Below are positions 1 to 8,362 of a stretch of DNA of 29,149 bases, in pieces (positions within the stretch are counted from its first letter, which is position 1; each line of letters starts with the position of its first letter). The stretch is from Clostridium sp. (lineage in GTDB: Bacteria; Bacillota_A; Clostridia; Lachnospirales; Lachnospiraceae): the NCBI GenBank assembly GCA_023666975.1, contig JAMPAW010000031.1, forward strand, positions 1-29,149. Direction: 5' to 3'. A program made the position numbers and the translations under genes. The notes beneath the pieces are model-generated. The model made no database searches and was not told where the DNA came from. It saw only the letters and a program-made list of their open reading frames with translations.

Positions 1-2
1 CA

Positions 3-839
3 ATGTTGGAAATACATAGTTTGACAAAAAGTTTTGGAAAAAAAGAAGTGCTTCATAATATATCCTGTAATTTAGAAAATGGAATATACGGCCTGCTGGG
101 ACCAAACGGTGCAGGAAAAACGACTTTTCTTAGATGCACATTGGGATTATGTCCTTATAAAAATGGCAAAGTATTATTGAATGGTAAAGATACAACCCGG
201 CAAAAGAAAACGTTAAAGATTGGATACCTCCCACAGAAAAACAGTGTGTTTTCCGGACTTACAGCAGAAGAACATCTTCGGTACTTTTCAACTTTAAAAA
301 ATATCAAAAAAGAAAAAATGCAGGAATGTATTGATGAAGTACTGGAAAAAGTGCATCTGACAGAACAACAAAAAACTATGGGAAATCATCTTTCTGGGGG
401 TATGGTTCGTCGGCTCGGTGTTGCACAGGCGCTGTTAGACCACCCGGATCTTATTATATTGGACGAGCCGACAACCGGATTGGACCCGGAAGAACGTATG
501 CGTTTTAAGAACATTATAAAGTCGATAAAGGAAGAAACTATCGTCATTATGTCCACACATATCGTAGAAGATGTAGAAGCGGTCTGCAACCATATTATTG
601 TAATGAAAGACGGAAAATTTGTAGTACAGGGGACCCCTATGGAAATAAGCCTTTTGGCACAGGGAAAGGTATATGAAGTGACAAGAGATAAAGTATCGCA
701 GGAAGATTATATTGAGAAAGAAAAAGAAGTAGCTGGAAAAGAAGTTTTGCGTATATTATCCTCACGTAAAAGAGAATCCGAGAAACCGGTCCCGCCAAAT
801 GTAGAGGATGGGTATCTTTGTGTTTTAAAAGATATTTAA
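3..839 (+). CDS. ABC transporter ATP-binding protein
   Basis: ATPase subunit of an ABC-2-type transporter, expected on the inner face of the membrane with the membrane protein encoded next. Seen: Walker A GPNGAGKT (K39), signature LSGGM (130-134), Walker B LIILDEP with catalytic E155 and switch H186. About 65 residues follow the core, a tail common in ATPases that pair with small ABC-2 permeases. The ATG lies 2 bases from the window edge, so its ribosome site is out of view; the N-terminus MLEIHSLTKSFG fits a normal family start. The permease gene follows almost directly. Substrate cannot be read; drug or peptide export or self-protection is typical of such pairs. The call as an ABC ATPase is secure. 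Confidence 0.93.
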   Translation: MLEIHSLTKSFGKKEVLHNISCNLENGIYGLLGPNGAGKTTFLRCTLGLCPYKNGKVLLNGKDTTRQKKTLKIGYLPQKNSVFSGLTAEEHLRYFSTLKNIKKEKMQECIDEVLEKVHLTEQQKTMGNHLSGGMVRRLGVAQALLDHPDLIILDEPTTGLDPEERMRFKNIIKSIKEETIVIMSTHIVEDVEAVCNHIIVMKDGKFVVQGTPMEISLLAQGKVYEVTRDKVSQEDYIEKEKEVAGKEVLRILSSRKRESEKPVPPNVEDGYLCVLKDI

Positions 840-867
840 AGTGTTCAACAAAGGATGGTGCTGTCTG

Positions 868-1527
868 ATGAAAAACAGGGTAAAAGGCATATATTATCAG
901 CTGAAAGGTATATCTCATTTTGTTTGGATTCCTTTTCTTGTGCTATATATTCTCCTGCCAGCAGTACACTATGCGGTTTATCTGCCGGAAAAAGATATGG
1001 ATGCTGTATATCGTAATATACTTAATAATGCACAGTATATCATTCCGTTATTTTCAATCTGGCATATATTATTTGTACTGTATCATTTAATCGAACAGCC
1101 GGGCAGTGAACTTTTGTATGTAACGGAGACATGTAAATTACAGAGTATTGTTTTGTTATATCTTTTATATATGATATTAATGTTACCGCTGTTTGCCGGA
1201 TATACATATTTTTTCCCTGAGTTTTGGTGGCTGTATGCCAAATTGAGTATTGTGAACCTAATGTATGCTATGTTCGTGTACGCCGCCGGATATGTTTTCC
1301 GCAGAATTATACCGGGTATTCTTGTCGCTCTCTTCTATACATCTATTGGATTTTGGGGAGACACAAAAGGACTTGGCATGATCAGCTATTATTCCTATGA
1401 GTTACAGACTGGCAGAGAACTTTTTCGTCAGATGGTGCCCGTCATCATGATAACAGTAGTTTTTATAATTGTGGGGTTATTGGCAAATAACCGTTTCTTC
1501 TATCATCACTCCACCCGCAGCCCATAA
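868..1527 (+). CDS. ABC-2-like membrane protein, partner of the upstream ATPase
   Basis: Integral membrane protein of 219 residues with about six hydrophobic segments, presumably the channel partner of the ATPase encoded immediately upstream. I chose ATG 868 over GTG 841 because AAGGATGG (851-858) sits nine bases before it; the upstream start would have no ribosome site. The protein begins MKNRVKGIYYQLKG. Its last ~20 codons overlap the 3' end of the convergent sensor kinase gene by 65 bp, and its final residues (NNRFFYHHSTRSP) look unlike a natural membrane-protein tail, so the C-terminus may have been altered at a rearrangement junction near 1500. No specific family recognised; function is inferred from context. 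Confidence 0.75.
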   Translation: MKNRVKGIYYQLKGISHFVWIPFLVLYILLPAVHYAVYLPEKDMDAVYRNILNNAQYIIPLFSIWHILFVLYHLIEQPGSELLYVTETCKLQSIVLLYLLYMILMLPLFAGYTYFFPEFWWLYAKLSIVNLMYAMFVYAAGYVFRRIIPGILVALFYTSIGFWGDTKGLGMISYYSYELQTGRELFRQMVPVIMITVVFIIVGLLANNRFFYHHSTRSP

Positions 1528-2941
1528 TAATCGCAAATACATTTTGTCCGTCCTCACGCCGGTACGCGAGCTGTCCGCCATGCTTTTCCACAATGATTTT
1601 GGAAATCGCCAGGCCAAGTCCCGTACCCCCATCGCTTTTTCTCGTCTTATCCCCCCGCACAAAAGCAGAAAACATCTGCTTTGCCAGTGCATCATCAATG
1701 CCCTCGCCGTCATCGGTTATCCGTATATACAATTCCGTATTCTGCTTTTCACACAAAACCCCTATCATGTGACCGCTTTTGTTGTATTTGGTGGCATTCG
1801 ACAACAGATTTCCGACCACCCTTGTAAACAGCTTTACATCCAGCCATGCCACAATTTCCTCCTCCGGGATATCAATAATAAAATCAAAGCCCGCACCCTC
1901 TATTTCATCATAGTACTCCGCACAAATCTTCCGCAAAAATTCGCTGGCATTTACGCTTTCCCGGTTCAGATTATAATCCGGGTTATCCATTTTCAGCATA
2001 AAAAACATTTCCTCCGTCATCATCTGCACCCGGTCTGCCTTTACATCAATCGTATGGTAGTATGCCTCCTGTTTTTCCTCCGGCACCAGCCCCGCCTCCA
2101 GCGCATTCGCATAGCTCTTTATCGTGGCAATCGGCGTTCGGATATCATGGGAAAGCTCGAGAAGCATTTGATTTTTCTGCGCGATAAGCCTTGCATTTTC
2201 CTCCTTCTGCATTTCCAGTTCCCTTGTCATCACATTAAAGGTGTCCACAATCTGCTCAAATTCCGCCTCTGTCTTGATATCGAGTATCACCCCGCTTTCC
2301 CCGGAACGAATCCGCTCCATGCCGGTTACCAGCTCGTCTAAAGGAAATTTGATCTTCTTCCGCAGGTAAAGGCTGAACGGCAAAACCTCAAACAGTAATA
2401 AAATCAAAAACAGCGCAGAAAAGGCACTGCCTTTTTCATACGCATCGGAAGTATGGTCTCCGTTGACAACAACCGTCATATGCGGCTGCATGACATTCCG
2501 GCTGTATATGCACAAAACATATTTATCCAGCTTTTCTACCTTATGGATAAAGCCAAAATAACCCTGCCTGTCCGAAACATTCATCTCAAATTCGATCGGG
2601 TTTTGCTCCTGTATTTCCGTAATGGCAGCCAGCTGATAGAGATCATCCGGCGTATACTGATATATATCTGTCTGTTTATCCCCATGCACCTTTATGACCT
2701 GATAATCCGCATCCAGCTCTTCCACCCAGCCGCCAATCCGTTTCACCACATCAATATTTCTGACATTTCCATTCTCATCAACGATATTCTGCGGCATCAG
2801 GCTATCCAGTGTGCCTCTGCCAAACAAAACCCCTTCCAGCAGAAGGCATGCCACAAAAGTCACCATCACAATAACCAGAAACAGAAAAAAGCTTCCGATC
2901 AGCTTGGTAAAAATACTCTTTTTGAACCGTCTGTTTTTCAT
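1463..2941 (-). CDS. Sensor histidine kinase
   Basis: Membrane sensor of a two-component system that phosphorylates the OmpR-type regulator encoded just upstream. Seen in 492 residues: TM1 (about 14-36), an extracytoplasmic sensor region of about 135 residues, TM2 (about 173-194), a HAMP-like segment (195-245), H-box LSHDIRTP with phospho-accepting H265, N-box NLLSNATKYN (378-387), G1 DDGEGI (410-415) and G2 GGTGLGLA (438-445). ATG 2941 is preferred over TTG 2944 because AGGG lies seven bases upstream. It is the last gene of the 6121-1463 operon. The C-terminal ~20 residues beyond the catalytic domain are encoded antisense to the convergent permease and may be an acquired tail. The stimulus is unknown; the operon suggests cell-envelope or peptide stress. 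Confidence 0.93.
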   Translation of the reverse strand: MKNRRFKKSIFTKLIGSFFLFLVIVMVTFVACLLLEGVLFGRGTLDSLMPQNIVDENGNVRNIDVVKRIGGWVEELDADYQVIKVHGDKQTDIYQYTPDDLYQLAAITEIQEQNPIEFEMNVSDRQGYFGFIHKVEKLDKYVLCIYSRNVMQPHMTVVVNGDHTSDAYEKGSAFSALFLILLLFEVLPFSLYLRKKIKFPLDELVTGMERIRSGESGVILDIKTEAEFEQIVDTFNVMTRELEMQKEENARLIAQKNQMLLELSHDIRTPIATIKSYANALEAGLVPEEKQEAYYHTIDVKADRVQMMTEEMFFMLKMDNPDYNLNRESVNASEFLRKICAEYYDEIEGAGFDFIIDIPEEEIVAWLDVKLFTRVVGNLLSNATKYNKSGHMIGVLCEKQNTELYIRITDDGEGIDDALAKQMFSAFVRGDKTRKSDGGTGLGLAISKIIVEKHGGQLAYRREDGQNVFAIIMGCGWSDDRRNGYLPITPQL

Positions 2942-2956
2942 CAAAATACCCTGCCT

Positions 2957-3649
2957 TCATTCCTTTTCAATCTTGTAGCCCAGCCCCTTGACCGTCTTGA
3001 GGATCCGCGGCTCTTTGGGGTTGTCCTCAATCTTCGCCCGCAGGTTGCTGATATGCACCATAACGGTATTATCGTCTGCCACGTAATCCTCGTCCCATAC
3101 ATAGTCAAAAATCTGCTGTTTCGTAAAGATTTTCCCCTGGTTCCTCATCAGCAGTTCCAAAATCAGAAATTCCTTTTTCGTCAGCTCAATCCTTCGTCCG
3201 TCCTTTTCCACAACCCCTTCCGCCCTGTTCAGCAAAATGCCAAAGCAGTTCCACGCCTCTGCCGGGGCTTCCTCTTCCCGGTAGTCATAATTCCTGCGGA
3301 GCTGCGCCTTGATTCTTGCCACGACAACCATCGGATTATACGGCTTCGTAATATAATCATCTGCGCCAAGTTCCAGCCCTAAAATCTTATCATAATCCTC
3401 TCCCCTTGCCGTCAGCATGATGGCAGGCACCTTGCTCTCCTCCCGTATTTTTTTCAGCACGGAAAATCCGTCCATCACCGGCATCATAATGTCGAGCATG
3501 ACCAAATGCGGCTGTTCTCTCCGGAATAGCTCCAATGCTTTCGCTCCATCACCAGCTTTAATCAGCTTTATCTGCTCCCGCTCGGTATATAATTCCAGCG
3601 CATCGAGCAGCTCCATTTCATCATCTACTGCCAAAACCTTGTATTCCAT
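2957..3649 (-). CDS. OmpR/PhoB-family response regulator
   Basis: DNA-binding response regulator of 230 residues. The receiver domain has the acidic pair D9/D10, phospho-acceptor D53 in VMLDIMMP, T80 and K102 in TKP. The C-terminal half (about 130-230) is a winged helix ending in LRAKIEDNPKEPRILKTVKG, typical of the OmpR family. ATG 3649 is chosen because AAGGGTGGTG lies just upstream and the protein then starts MEYKVLAVDDE; a longer frame from 3703 adds residues with no family match. The kinase gene follows after 15 bp. It probably controls its own operon through the four direct half-sites at 6183-6222 (inference from spacing). Targets beyond this operon are unknown. Confidence 0.94.
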   Translation of the reverse strand: MEYKVLAVDDEMELLDALELYTEREQIKLIKAGDGAKALELFRREQPHLVMLDIMMPVMDGFSVLKKIREESKVPAIMLTARGEDYDKILGLELGADDYITKPYNPMVVVARIKAQLRRNYDYREEEAPAEAWNCFGILLNRAEGVVEKDGRRIELTKKEFLILELLMRNQGKIFTKQQIFDYVWDEDYVADDNTVMVHISNLRAKIEDNPKEPRILKTVKGLGYKIEKE

Positions 3650-3711
3650 TCTTTCACCACCCTTACCATTTCTAACCAATCGTGAAACTCCTGATATGCA
3701 CAACGGAAAGA

Positions 3712-4662
3712 CTATTGCAATCCCAGCTTTTCATATATTACATGAATCAGCGGTTTGGAAAAATCATAGCCTGCTTTCCATGTACTGTCAAGGCGGTCAA
3801 GAATCATGCACTGTGCCATGCCGCTGTTATAATATTTGGAGGAGCCGTTTACATAGAAATCAATGCTGTCCATATAGTCCTCTTCAAACCGTTCCCCGTC
3901 TAAATTCCGGCAGACCATTGCCTCGACATAACAGGCACTTCCTTCCACACTTGTATAATAATTTTCCAATCCCTGTACCGTTTCATCCAATAATGCATTT
4001 CTTTTTTCCCAGATATCTTTATATTGCGACATAAGGCTTTTGATTTCTTCTCTATCTTTCTGCTCCGCCGCCTTCTTTAGCAGCGTTGCTCCTTGCCTGT
4101 ACAGTGCGGCGGCCTCGCTGTTCCCATCACACTCTTTGACAATCAGTTCTTCTCCATACCCCTCCTCATCAAAACTATGCCCTCCGGTGAAAGCAGAAAT
4201 ATTTTCTTCAAAACGGCTAAGCTGCCAGCAGTGAAATGCCTCATGCCAGATTGCTGCAATCTGCTGCTCCTCATGATAACCGGACTGCGCATCCCCGTTG
4301 ACGGCAATCCCCACCACGTCCATCAGCCCCGACATCATCTCCTTTGTCGGGACAATGACTTCATAATATCCATTTACCTCATACGCCGTGGCAACAAAGG
4401 TATCCAGTACCGGTTTTCTCTTCTCGATACGGTACGAAGGTTCCGAAGGGGTAACGACATAATCCCGCTTCCCGTCACAAAATGCCACGGGATAATCGGC
4501 AAGCGCAAAATCCTGAAACCCAATCTCATTTATCTTCTCCTGCAATTCTACTGCGCGCTCATAACACATTTTATCGGCATCACTCAAGCCATAATTTCCG
4601 GTCAAAACCACTCCGGCTGCTAAAACGATGCCCAGTAACAAAACCGCTATTCTCTTTTTCAT
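3712..4662 (-). CDS. Exported or membrane-anchored zinc metallopeptidase-like protein (HEAFH)
   Basis: Probable extracytoplasmic metallopeptidase of 316 residues. The N-terminus (KKR then hydrophobic to about residue 21) is a signal peptide or single anchor; there is no lipobox cysteine. Seen: zinc site HEAFH (H140, E141, H144) and about 95 residues later EGSACYVEA, whose E240 or E247 could be the third zinc ligand, a gluzincin-like arrangement. ATG 4662 is chosen for AGGAAG upstream; an upstream in-frame ATG at 4707 lacks one. It lies between an ABC permease and a response regulator in one operon, so it may process or destroy a peptide handled by the transporter (inference). I do not recognise a named peptidase family. 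Confidence 0.72.
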   Translation of the reverse strand: MKKRIAVLLLGIVLAAGVVLTGNYGLSDADKMCYERAVELQEKINEIGFQDFALADYPVAFCDGKRDYVVTPSEPSYRIEKRKPVLDTFVATAYEVNGYYEVIVPTKEMMSGLMDVVGIAVNGDAQSGYHEEQQIAAIWHEAFHCWQLSRFEENISAFTGGHSFDEEGYGEELIVKECDGNSEAAALYRQGATLLKKAAEQKDREEIKSLMSQYKDIWEKRNALLDETVQGLENYYTSVEGSACYVEAMVCRNLDGERFEEDYMDSIDFYVNGSSKYYNSGMAQCMILDRLDSTWKAGYDFSKPLIHVIYEKLGLQ

Positions 4663-4685
4663 CACCGATACTTCCTTTCCTAAAG

Positions 4686-5441
4686 CTACACTTCTCTTCG
4701 CCTGCACAATGCAAGAAATACTGCAAAAATATAGAGCCAGAGCAGCCCCTTTAGCAACAGATGCATATCTACCGTGCCACCGGTCAAAACGGAGCCTGCC
4801 TGCTCCTGTATCCCGTGAAGGTCCGGCACGATATATAAAATCCCTTTCAGCATTTTTCCGCCAAAGCCGCCTATGATACTGTTCAGTAATTCCAGCATAT
4901 TGTAAAAAACACCTGCCAGCGCAATCACGGCACTAACCGTTCCCGCAAAAAATTTAGGCAAAACGACACTCAGCCAGCTTGTCATCACACATACAAGCGC
5001 CACGCCGACAGCAGATATCAAAAATGCCGGCGCCAGCCTCCATATGCTGCTCCCCTGCTTCTGCGACAACATAAACAACAAAAATGCAGCATATAAAATC
5101 GCTTCTGCCAAAAGACCTGCCATGATATTGGCTGCGGTCAACATTCCGTGATATTTCGCCTGGCTCACCTTCCGAATCAGGACAAGGTGGCTGGTCTGCC
5201 GCTCATACTCATTCGGTATCGTGTCCAGGCTTAAAACGACTGCCAACATGCAGCTTATCACGTAGAGAACTTTCAGCAGAACCGGCGCCAAAATCCTGTA
5301 ATCGGTAATCTCCTCCCCATTTAAGGAAATACTTCCCGTTCCCGTGCTAAAAAGAAGCAGGATCAGTACGCCAATCAGGCTGACAATATAAAGAACCTTT
5401 TTCCGTATTTTTTCCTTTAATGCCGTCACTGCAATCATCAT
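4686..5441 (-). CDS. ABC-2-type transporter permease
   Basis: Membrane subunit of 251 residues for the ATPase encoded just upstream. Six hydrophobic segments are visible, with a longer extracytoplasmic loop after TM1 and the ABC-2 hallmark of a first cytosolic stretch rich in basic residues. The start ATG overlaps the TGA of the ATPase gene (ATGA), with GGGGGAG seven bases before it, so the two are translationally coupled. The peptidase gene follows after 23 bp. Substrate is unknown; with a linked kinase and regulator, antimicrobial-peptide defence or export of a small peptide would fit, but nothing in the sequence fixes this. Confidence 0.85.
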   Translation of the reverse strand: MMIAVTALKEKIRKKVLYIVSLIGVLILLLFSTGTGSISLNGEEITDYRILAPVLLKVLYVISCMLAVVLSLDTIPNEYERQTSHLVLIRKVSQAKYHGMLTAANIMAGLLAEAILYAAFLLFMLSQKQGSSIWRLAPAFLISAVGVALVCVMTSWLSVVLPKFFAGTVSAVIALAGVFYNMLELLNSIIGGFGGKMLKGILYIVPDLHGIQEQAGSVLTGGTVDMHLLLKGLLWLYIFAVFLALCRRREV

Positions 5442-6121
5442 TCGTCCACTCCCCCTATCCGTTCGATAAAAATATCCTGCAGGCTTTTGCCATCATGCTC
5501 CCCGTTTTTATCCCATGTTTCCAGCAGTTTCCCGCTGCGCAGGATAATCCCCCGGTCGCATATCTGTTCAATATCACTCAGGATATGCGAGTTTAACACA
5601 ATCGTTTTCCCTGCCTTTTTCAGCCTGCCGATCAGCTCGATAATCTCAATTCTTCCCATGACATCCAATCCCGCCGTAGGCTCGTCTAAAATCAGCAAAT
5701 CGGGATCTCCCAGTAATGCCTGCGCAAAAGCCAGCCGCTGCAGCATGCCCTTTGAATAATTTCTGACCTTTGTTTTATCCTCCTCAAGCCCCACGGCTGC
5801 CAGCAGCTTCACAATTTCACTGCCGCTTTCCTTCTTTGGAATTTTCTGGATTTCCGCATAATAGGCAAGGACCTCGCGCCCGGTAAGAAACAGGGGAAAA
5901 TATGGCGTGTCTGGAGAATAGCCGATTTTTACCTCCGGCCGTAATTCAATTTCCCCGCCGTCCTTTTGCGTAAGCCCGAGTATCATCTTAATTGTTGTTG
6001 TCTTGCCTGCCCCGTTGCTGCCAAGCAGCGCAAAAACTTCCCCGTTCCTTACACAAAAACTAAGGTCATTGACAACCGCCTTTCCGCCGTAAACCTTTTT
6101 CAGATTTTTACACTCTAACAT
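5438..6121 (-). CDS. ABC transporter ATP-binding protein
   Basis: First gene of the minus-strand operon; 227-residue ATPase with Walker A GSNGAGKTT (residues 34-42), a degenerate signature YSKGM in place of LSGGQ, Walker B LLILDEP and H-loop in NSHIL. The YSKGM signature is common in ABC-2-type and bacteriocin-immunity ATPases. The start is well marked: AGGAGG at about 6130-6135 precedes ATG 6121. The permease overlaps its stop by 4 bp. The region upstream carries a -10-like TATGAT and four regulator half-sites, consistent with control by the operon's own two-component system. Confidence 0.93.
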   Translation of the reverse strand: MLECKNLKKVYGGKAVVNDLSFCVRNGEVFALLGSNGAGKTTTIKMILGLTQKDGGEIELRPEVKIGYSPDTPYFPLFLTGREVLAYYAEIQKIPKKESGSEIVKLLAAVGLEEDKTKVRNYSKGMLQRLAFAQALLGDPDLLILDEPTAGLDVMGRIEIIELIGRLKKAGKTIVLNSHILSDIEQICDRGIILRSGKLLETWDKNGEHDGKSLQDIFIERIGGVDE

Positions 6122-6167
6122 GGTTTTAGCCTCCTCATCATTTTCTCACTGTTTGTCTCTTTCGCTT

Positions 6168-6222
6168 ATCATACGCCCCCATGTTAAAGTCCGCTTAAAT
6201 GCAGCCTAAAGATTACCTTAAA
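6168..6222 (-). promoter_or_regulatory. Promoter with four direct half-sites, probable response-regulator operator
   Basis: Read on the minus strand, TTTAAG, TTTAGG, TTTAAG and TTTAAC occur at 6217-6222, 6205-6210, 6194-6199 and 6183-6188, i.e. spaced 12, 11 and 11 bp, one helical turn apart. A -10-like TATGAT follows at 6168-6173, with no good -35 at 17 bp; the last half-site covers the -35 zone. Tandem direct half-sites at 11-bp steps are the classic binding pattern of OmpR-family regulators that activate promoters with weak -35 boxes. The assignment to the regulator at 2957-3649 is inference. Confidence 0.6.
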
Positions 6223-6252
6223 ATTATTTGACACTGCTGCAAATTCCGCCGC

Positions 6253-6281
6253 TTGTAAAATCGACACTTACTGATTATAAT
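6253..6281 (+). promoter_or_regulatory. Promoter for the TauE/SafE gene
   Basis: TTGTAA at 6253-6258, 17-bp spacer, TATAAT at 6276-6281. This leaves a leader of about 135 nt before ATG 6424. A second candidate, TTGATA (6316-6321) with TCTAAT (6339-6344), also has a 17-bp spacer and would give a shorter leader. No riboswitch-like structure was recognised in the leader. Confidence 0.55.
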
Positions 6282-6423
6282 GAGTAACAGATATTGTAAC
6301 TAGTGTACTGACATGTTGATATTTGGTAAACCTACTTGTCTAATTATCAATGATACAGCACACTGGTACAGCGAAAATTAAGTTTTGCTCATGGATAATC
6401 ATAACCAATCAGGAGGAATTTTC

Positions 6424-7218
6424 ATGGAATACATATGGTACATTGTTGCAGCCCTCGGCGCGGGAATCGGTACCGGCTTGGCAGGTCTTTCCGCCGCCAC
6501 GGTTATGGTGCCGATTTTCATTGTTTTATGTCCATCCTTTGCGGGAGAAACGGGTGCCTATCATGCCACGGCAATCGCTTTGGCATCTGACATTCTGGGT
6601 TCTGCTGTCACGACGGCGGTTTATATCCGCCATAAGAACATCGACCTGAAAAGAGGCTGGATTATGCTTAGCTGTATCATCGGCATGTGTATCGCAGGAA
6701 GCTTTGCTGCATGGGCAGCCGGTCATGTTATATTGGGGAGTTTTTCTTTGTTTCTGACATTTTTTATTGGTATCCGGTTTTTGATCAAGCCGGACACCGA
6801 GAAGAAAAATACGGTAGAAAAAGGAGCCGGTCTCGGCTGGAAAGGGGTGGCTGTCTCCCTGTTTTTCGGACTGACGATCGGATTTGGAACCGGTTTTGTA
6901 GGCTCCGGCGGCGGCATGATGATGCTGGTGGTCTTTACTGCTTTTCTGGGCATGGACAGAAAGACTGCCGTGGGAACCAGTACATTTATTATGACTTTTA
7001 CTGCGCTGATCGCATCCATAAGCCATATCCTGATTGACCCTGCGATTGCACTGGAACGGTGGAACGTATTACTGATTTGTATTGTGACGGCAACGACTGC
7101 CTCCCTTATTTCAGCCCAGTTTGCCAACAGGGTGAATAACCGCATTGTCGGTCGGGTGACAGGTGTTATTCTGACTGTGCTTGGCGCTGCCATGCTGATT
7201 TTGAATTATTGGCGGTAA
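6424..7218 (+). CDS. TauE/SafE-family membrane transporter
   Basis: Permease of 264 residues with about eight membrane segments in two halves. Each half carries the family's glycine-rich motif: GAGIGTGLAGLSAA near the N-terminus and GFGTGFVGSGGGMMM near residue 160. Family members export sulfite, sulfoacetate or related organosulfur anions, or are of unknown substrate. ATG 6424 is chosen for AGGAGGAATTTTC immediately upstream; an earlier in-frame ATG at 6385 lacks a site. No sulfur-metabolism genes are adjacent, so the substrate stays open. It appears to be a single-gene unit divergent from the ABC/two-component operon. Confidence 0.9.
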   Translation: MEYIWYIVAALGAGIGTGLAGLSAATVMVPIFIVLCPSFAGETGAYHATAIALASDILGSAVTTAVYIRHKNIDLKRGWIMLSCIIGMCIAGSFAAWAAGHVILGSFSLFLTFFIGIRFLIKPDTEKKNTVEKGAGLGWKGVAVSLFFGLTIGFGTGFVGSGGGMMMLVVFTAFLGMDRKTAVGTSTFIMTFTALIASISHILIDPAIALERWNVLLICIVTATTASLISAQFANRVNNRIVGRVTGVILTVLGAAMLILNYWR

Positions 7219-7461
7219 TGCCTGCACGTTGCTATCCGGCAAACCTGCTTGCTTATCCGCAGTTAAGAATGAATCTTTTGTATGTAAGACACTTTTTCGC
7301 AGGCGCAGCAGTGGTTACGTCACGAAAAAGCAACGATGCAGACAAAGATTCAGGCAAGAATAAAGTCCGGCTAATTACAAATCGTTACACTAGAGTCCCT
7401 ATCATAAATGGAAATCCCTTCGCATATATTATGATAACGACTCTGGAGCAAGATTATAACA

Positions 7462-7923
7462 GTGAAAACCAGCCAGAAATCCGATTTGATTATATCTATC
7501 CTGATTACTTTAGCAGTAGGTTCCCTATCTTCTTTATTTAGCGGGAATATGTCCTATGCCGCATTTAACAAACCTGCATTCAGTCCGCCTGCATATCTCT
7601 TTCCCATTGTCTGGACAATACTGTACATCTTAATGGGAATATCCTCTTATATCATTTATGCTTCCGATGATACAGGAAAAAGAAATGCCCTTACGACTTA
7701 TGTCCTGCAATTACTCTGCAACTTCTTTTGGAGTATATTATTTTTTGGATACTCGCAGTATTTATTTGCTTTTGTGTGGTTAATCCTGTTAATCATTCTC
7801 ATCAGCATCATGATATACCAGTTTTATCAAATACGCCCTCTGGCAGCATACCTGCAAATACCCTATTTATTGTGGTGTTTGTTTGCCGCTTATTTGAATT
7901 ATACGATATATACATTAAATTAG
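7462..7923 (+). CDS. TspO/MBR (tryptophan-rich sensory) family protein
   Basis: Membrane protein of 153 residues with five hydrophobic helices, the usual size and topology of TspO (translocator protein/peripheral benzodiazepine receptor homologue; binds tetrapyrroles in other bacteria). Seen motifs: KPAFSPPAYLFPIVWTILY in the loop and helix after TM1, CNFFWSILFF in TM3, PYLLWCLFAAYLN at the end. The start is GTG 7462, with GGAG about 13 bases upstream, rather long; no in-frame ATG is better. The 243 bp between it and the TauE gene hold no gene I can support. Confidence 0.88.
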   Translation: MKTSQKSDLIISILITLAVGSLSSLFSGNMSYAAFNKPAFSPPAYLFPIVWTILYILMGISSYIIYASDDTGKRNALTTYVLQLLCNFFWSILFFGYSQYLFAFVWLILLIILISIMIYQFYQIRPLAAYLQIPYLLWCLFAAYLNYTIYTLN

Positions 7924-7971
7924 GGCTTCCGTGAACCAATTTGAGGGGGACGTTCATTTCTCTGATTTATC

Positions 7972-8000
7972 TTGATAGAATTCCATTTTAGGCATATAAT
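7972..8000 (+). promoter_or_regulatory. Promoter of the RelB/DinJ-PIN operon
   Basis: TTGATA (7972-7977), 17-bp spacer, perfect TATAAT (7995-8000). Directly downstream, GTAGT (8005-8009) and ACTAC (8028-8032) form a short inverted repeat flanking two ACAACT copies; this could be the autoregulatory operator of the antitoxin, though the arms are short. Confidence 0.7.
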
Positions 8001-8058
8001 ATTAGTAGTACAAACAACTGCAAAACAACTACGATATGAAGTGGAATGGAGGTATATT

Positions 8059-8358
8059 ATGGCAGAACAGGTATTGATTCAGTTTCGTGCAGATAAAGCA
8101 TTAAAACAGGAGGTGACAGAAATTTACGAATCTCTTGGGATGGACTTACCCACGGCATTACGCATGTTTATGAATAAAAGCAAAATGGTCAGGGGTGTTC
8201 CGTTTGATGTAAGACTTCCAGAAAATACAGTTACAAGGGCGGAGGCAATGAGAGCTTTTGAGGACCTGCGGGCGCAAGCCAGTGATCTTCCAGAGATGAC
8301 ATTAGAAGAAATCAATGCAGAAATATCGGCGGCAAGGGCAGAAAGAAAAAAGGGGTAA
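8059..8358 (+). CDS. RelB/DinJ-type antitoxin
   Basis: 99-residue antitoxin with an N-terminal ribbon-helix-helix region: VLIQFRADKALKQEVTEIY followed by LGMDLPTALRMFMNKS, the RelB/DinJ pattern. The acidic C-terminal half is the expected toxin-wrapping part. ATG 8059 is chosen for TGGAGG seven bases before it; the open frame extends upstream to 7972 into the promoter, which rules out earlier starts. The toxin gene starts 4 bp after its stop. RelB/DinJ antitoxins usually pair with RelE/YafQ toxins; here the partner is a PIN nuclease. Autorepression is likely by analogy. Confidence 0.88.
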   Translation: MAEQVLIQFRADKALKQEVTEIYESLGMDLPTALRMFMNKSKMVRGVPFDVRLPENTVTRAEAMRAFEDLRAQASDLPEMTLEEINAEISAARAERKKG

Positions 8359-8362
8359 CAGC

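Noticed and set aside
1469..2341. Long plus-strand frame of 290 codons
   Set aside because: It is antisense to the sensor kinase, whose motifs are complete; a shadow of a conserved gene.
2453..3382. Long plus-strand frame of 309 codons
   Set aside because: Antisense to the kinase N-terminus and the response regulator; Pro/His-rich, no domain seen.
3417..4034. Plus-strand frame of 205 codons
   Set aside because: Antisense to the regulator and peptidase genes; no start site or domain.
7209..7541. Open frame of 110 codons between the TauE and TspO genes
   Set aside because: It overlaps the ends of both genes in another frame, has no ribosome site, and its composition looks like noncoding sequence.
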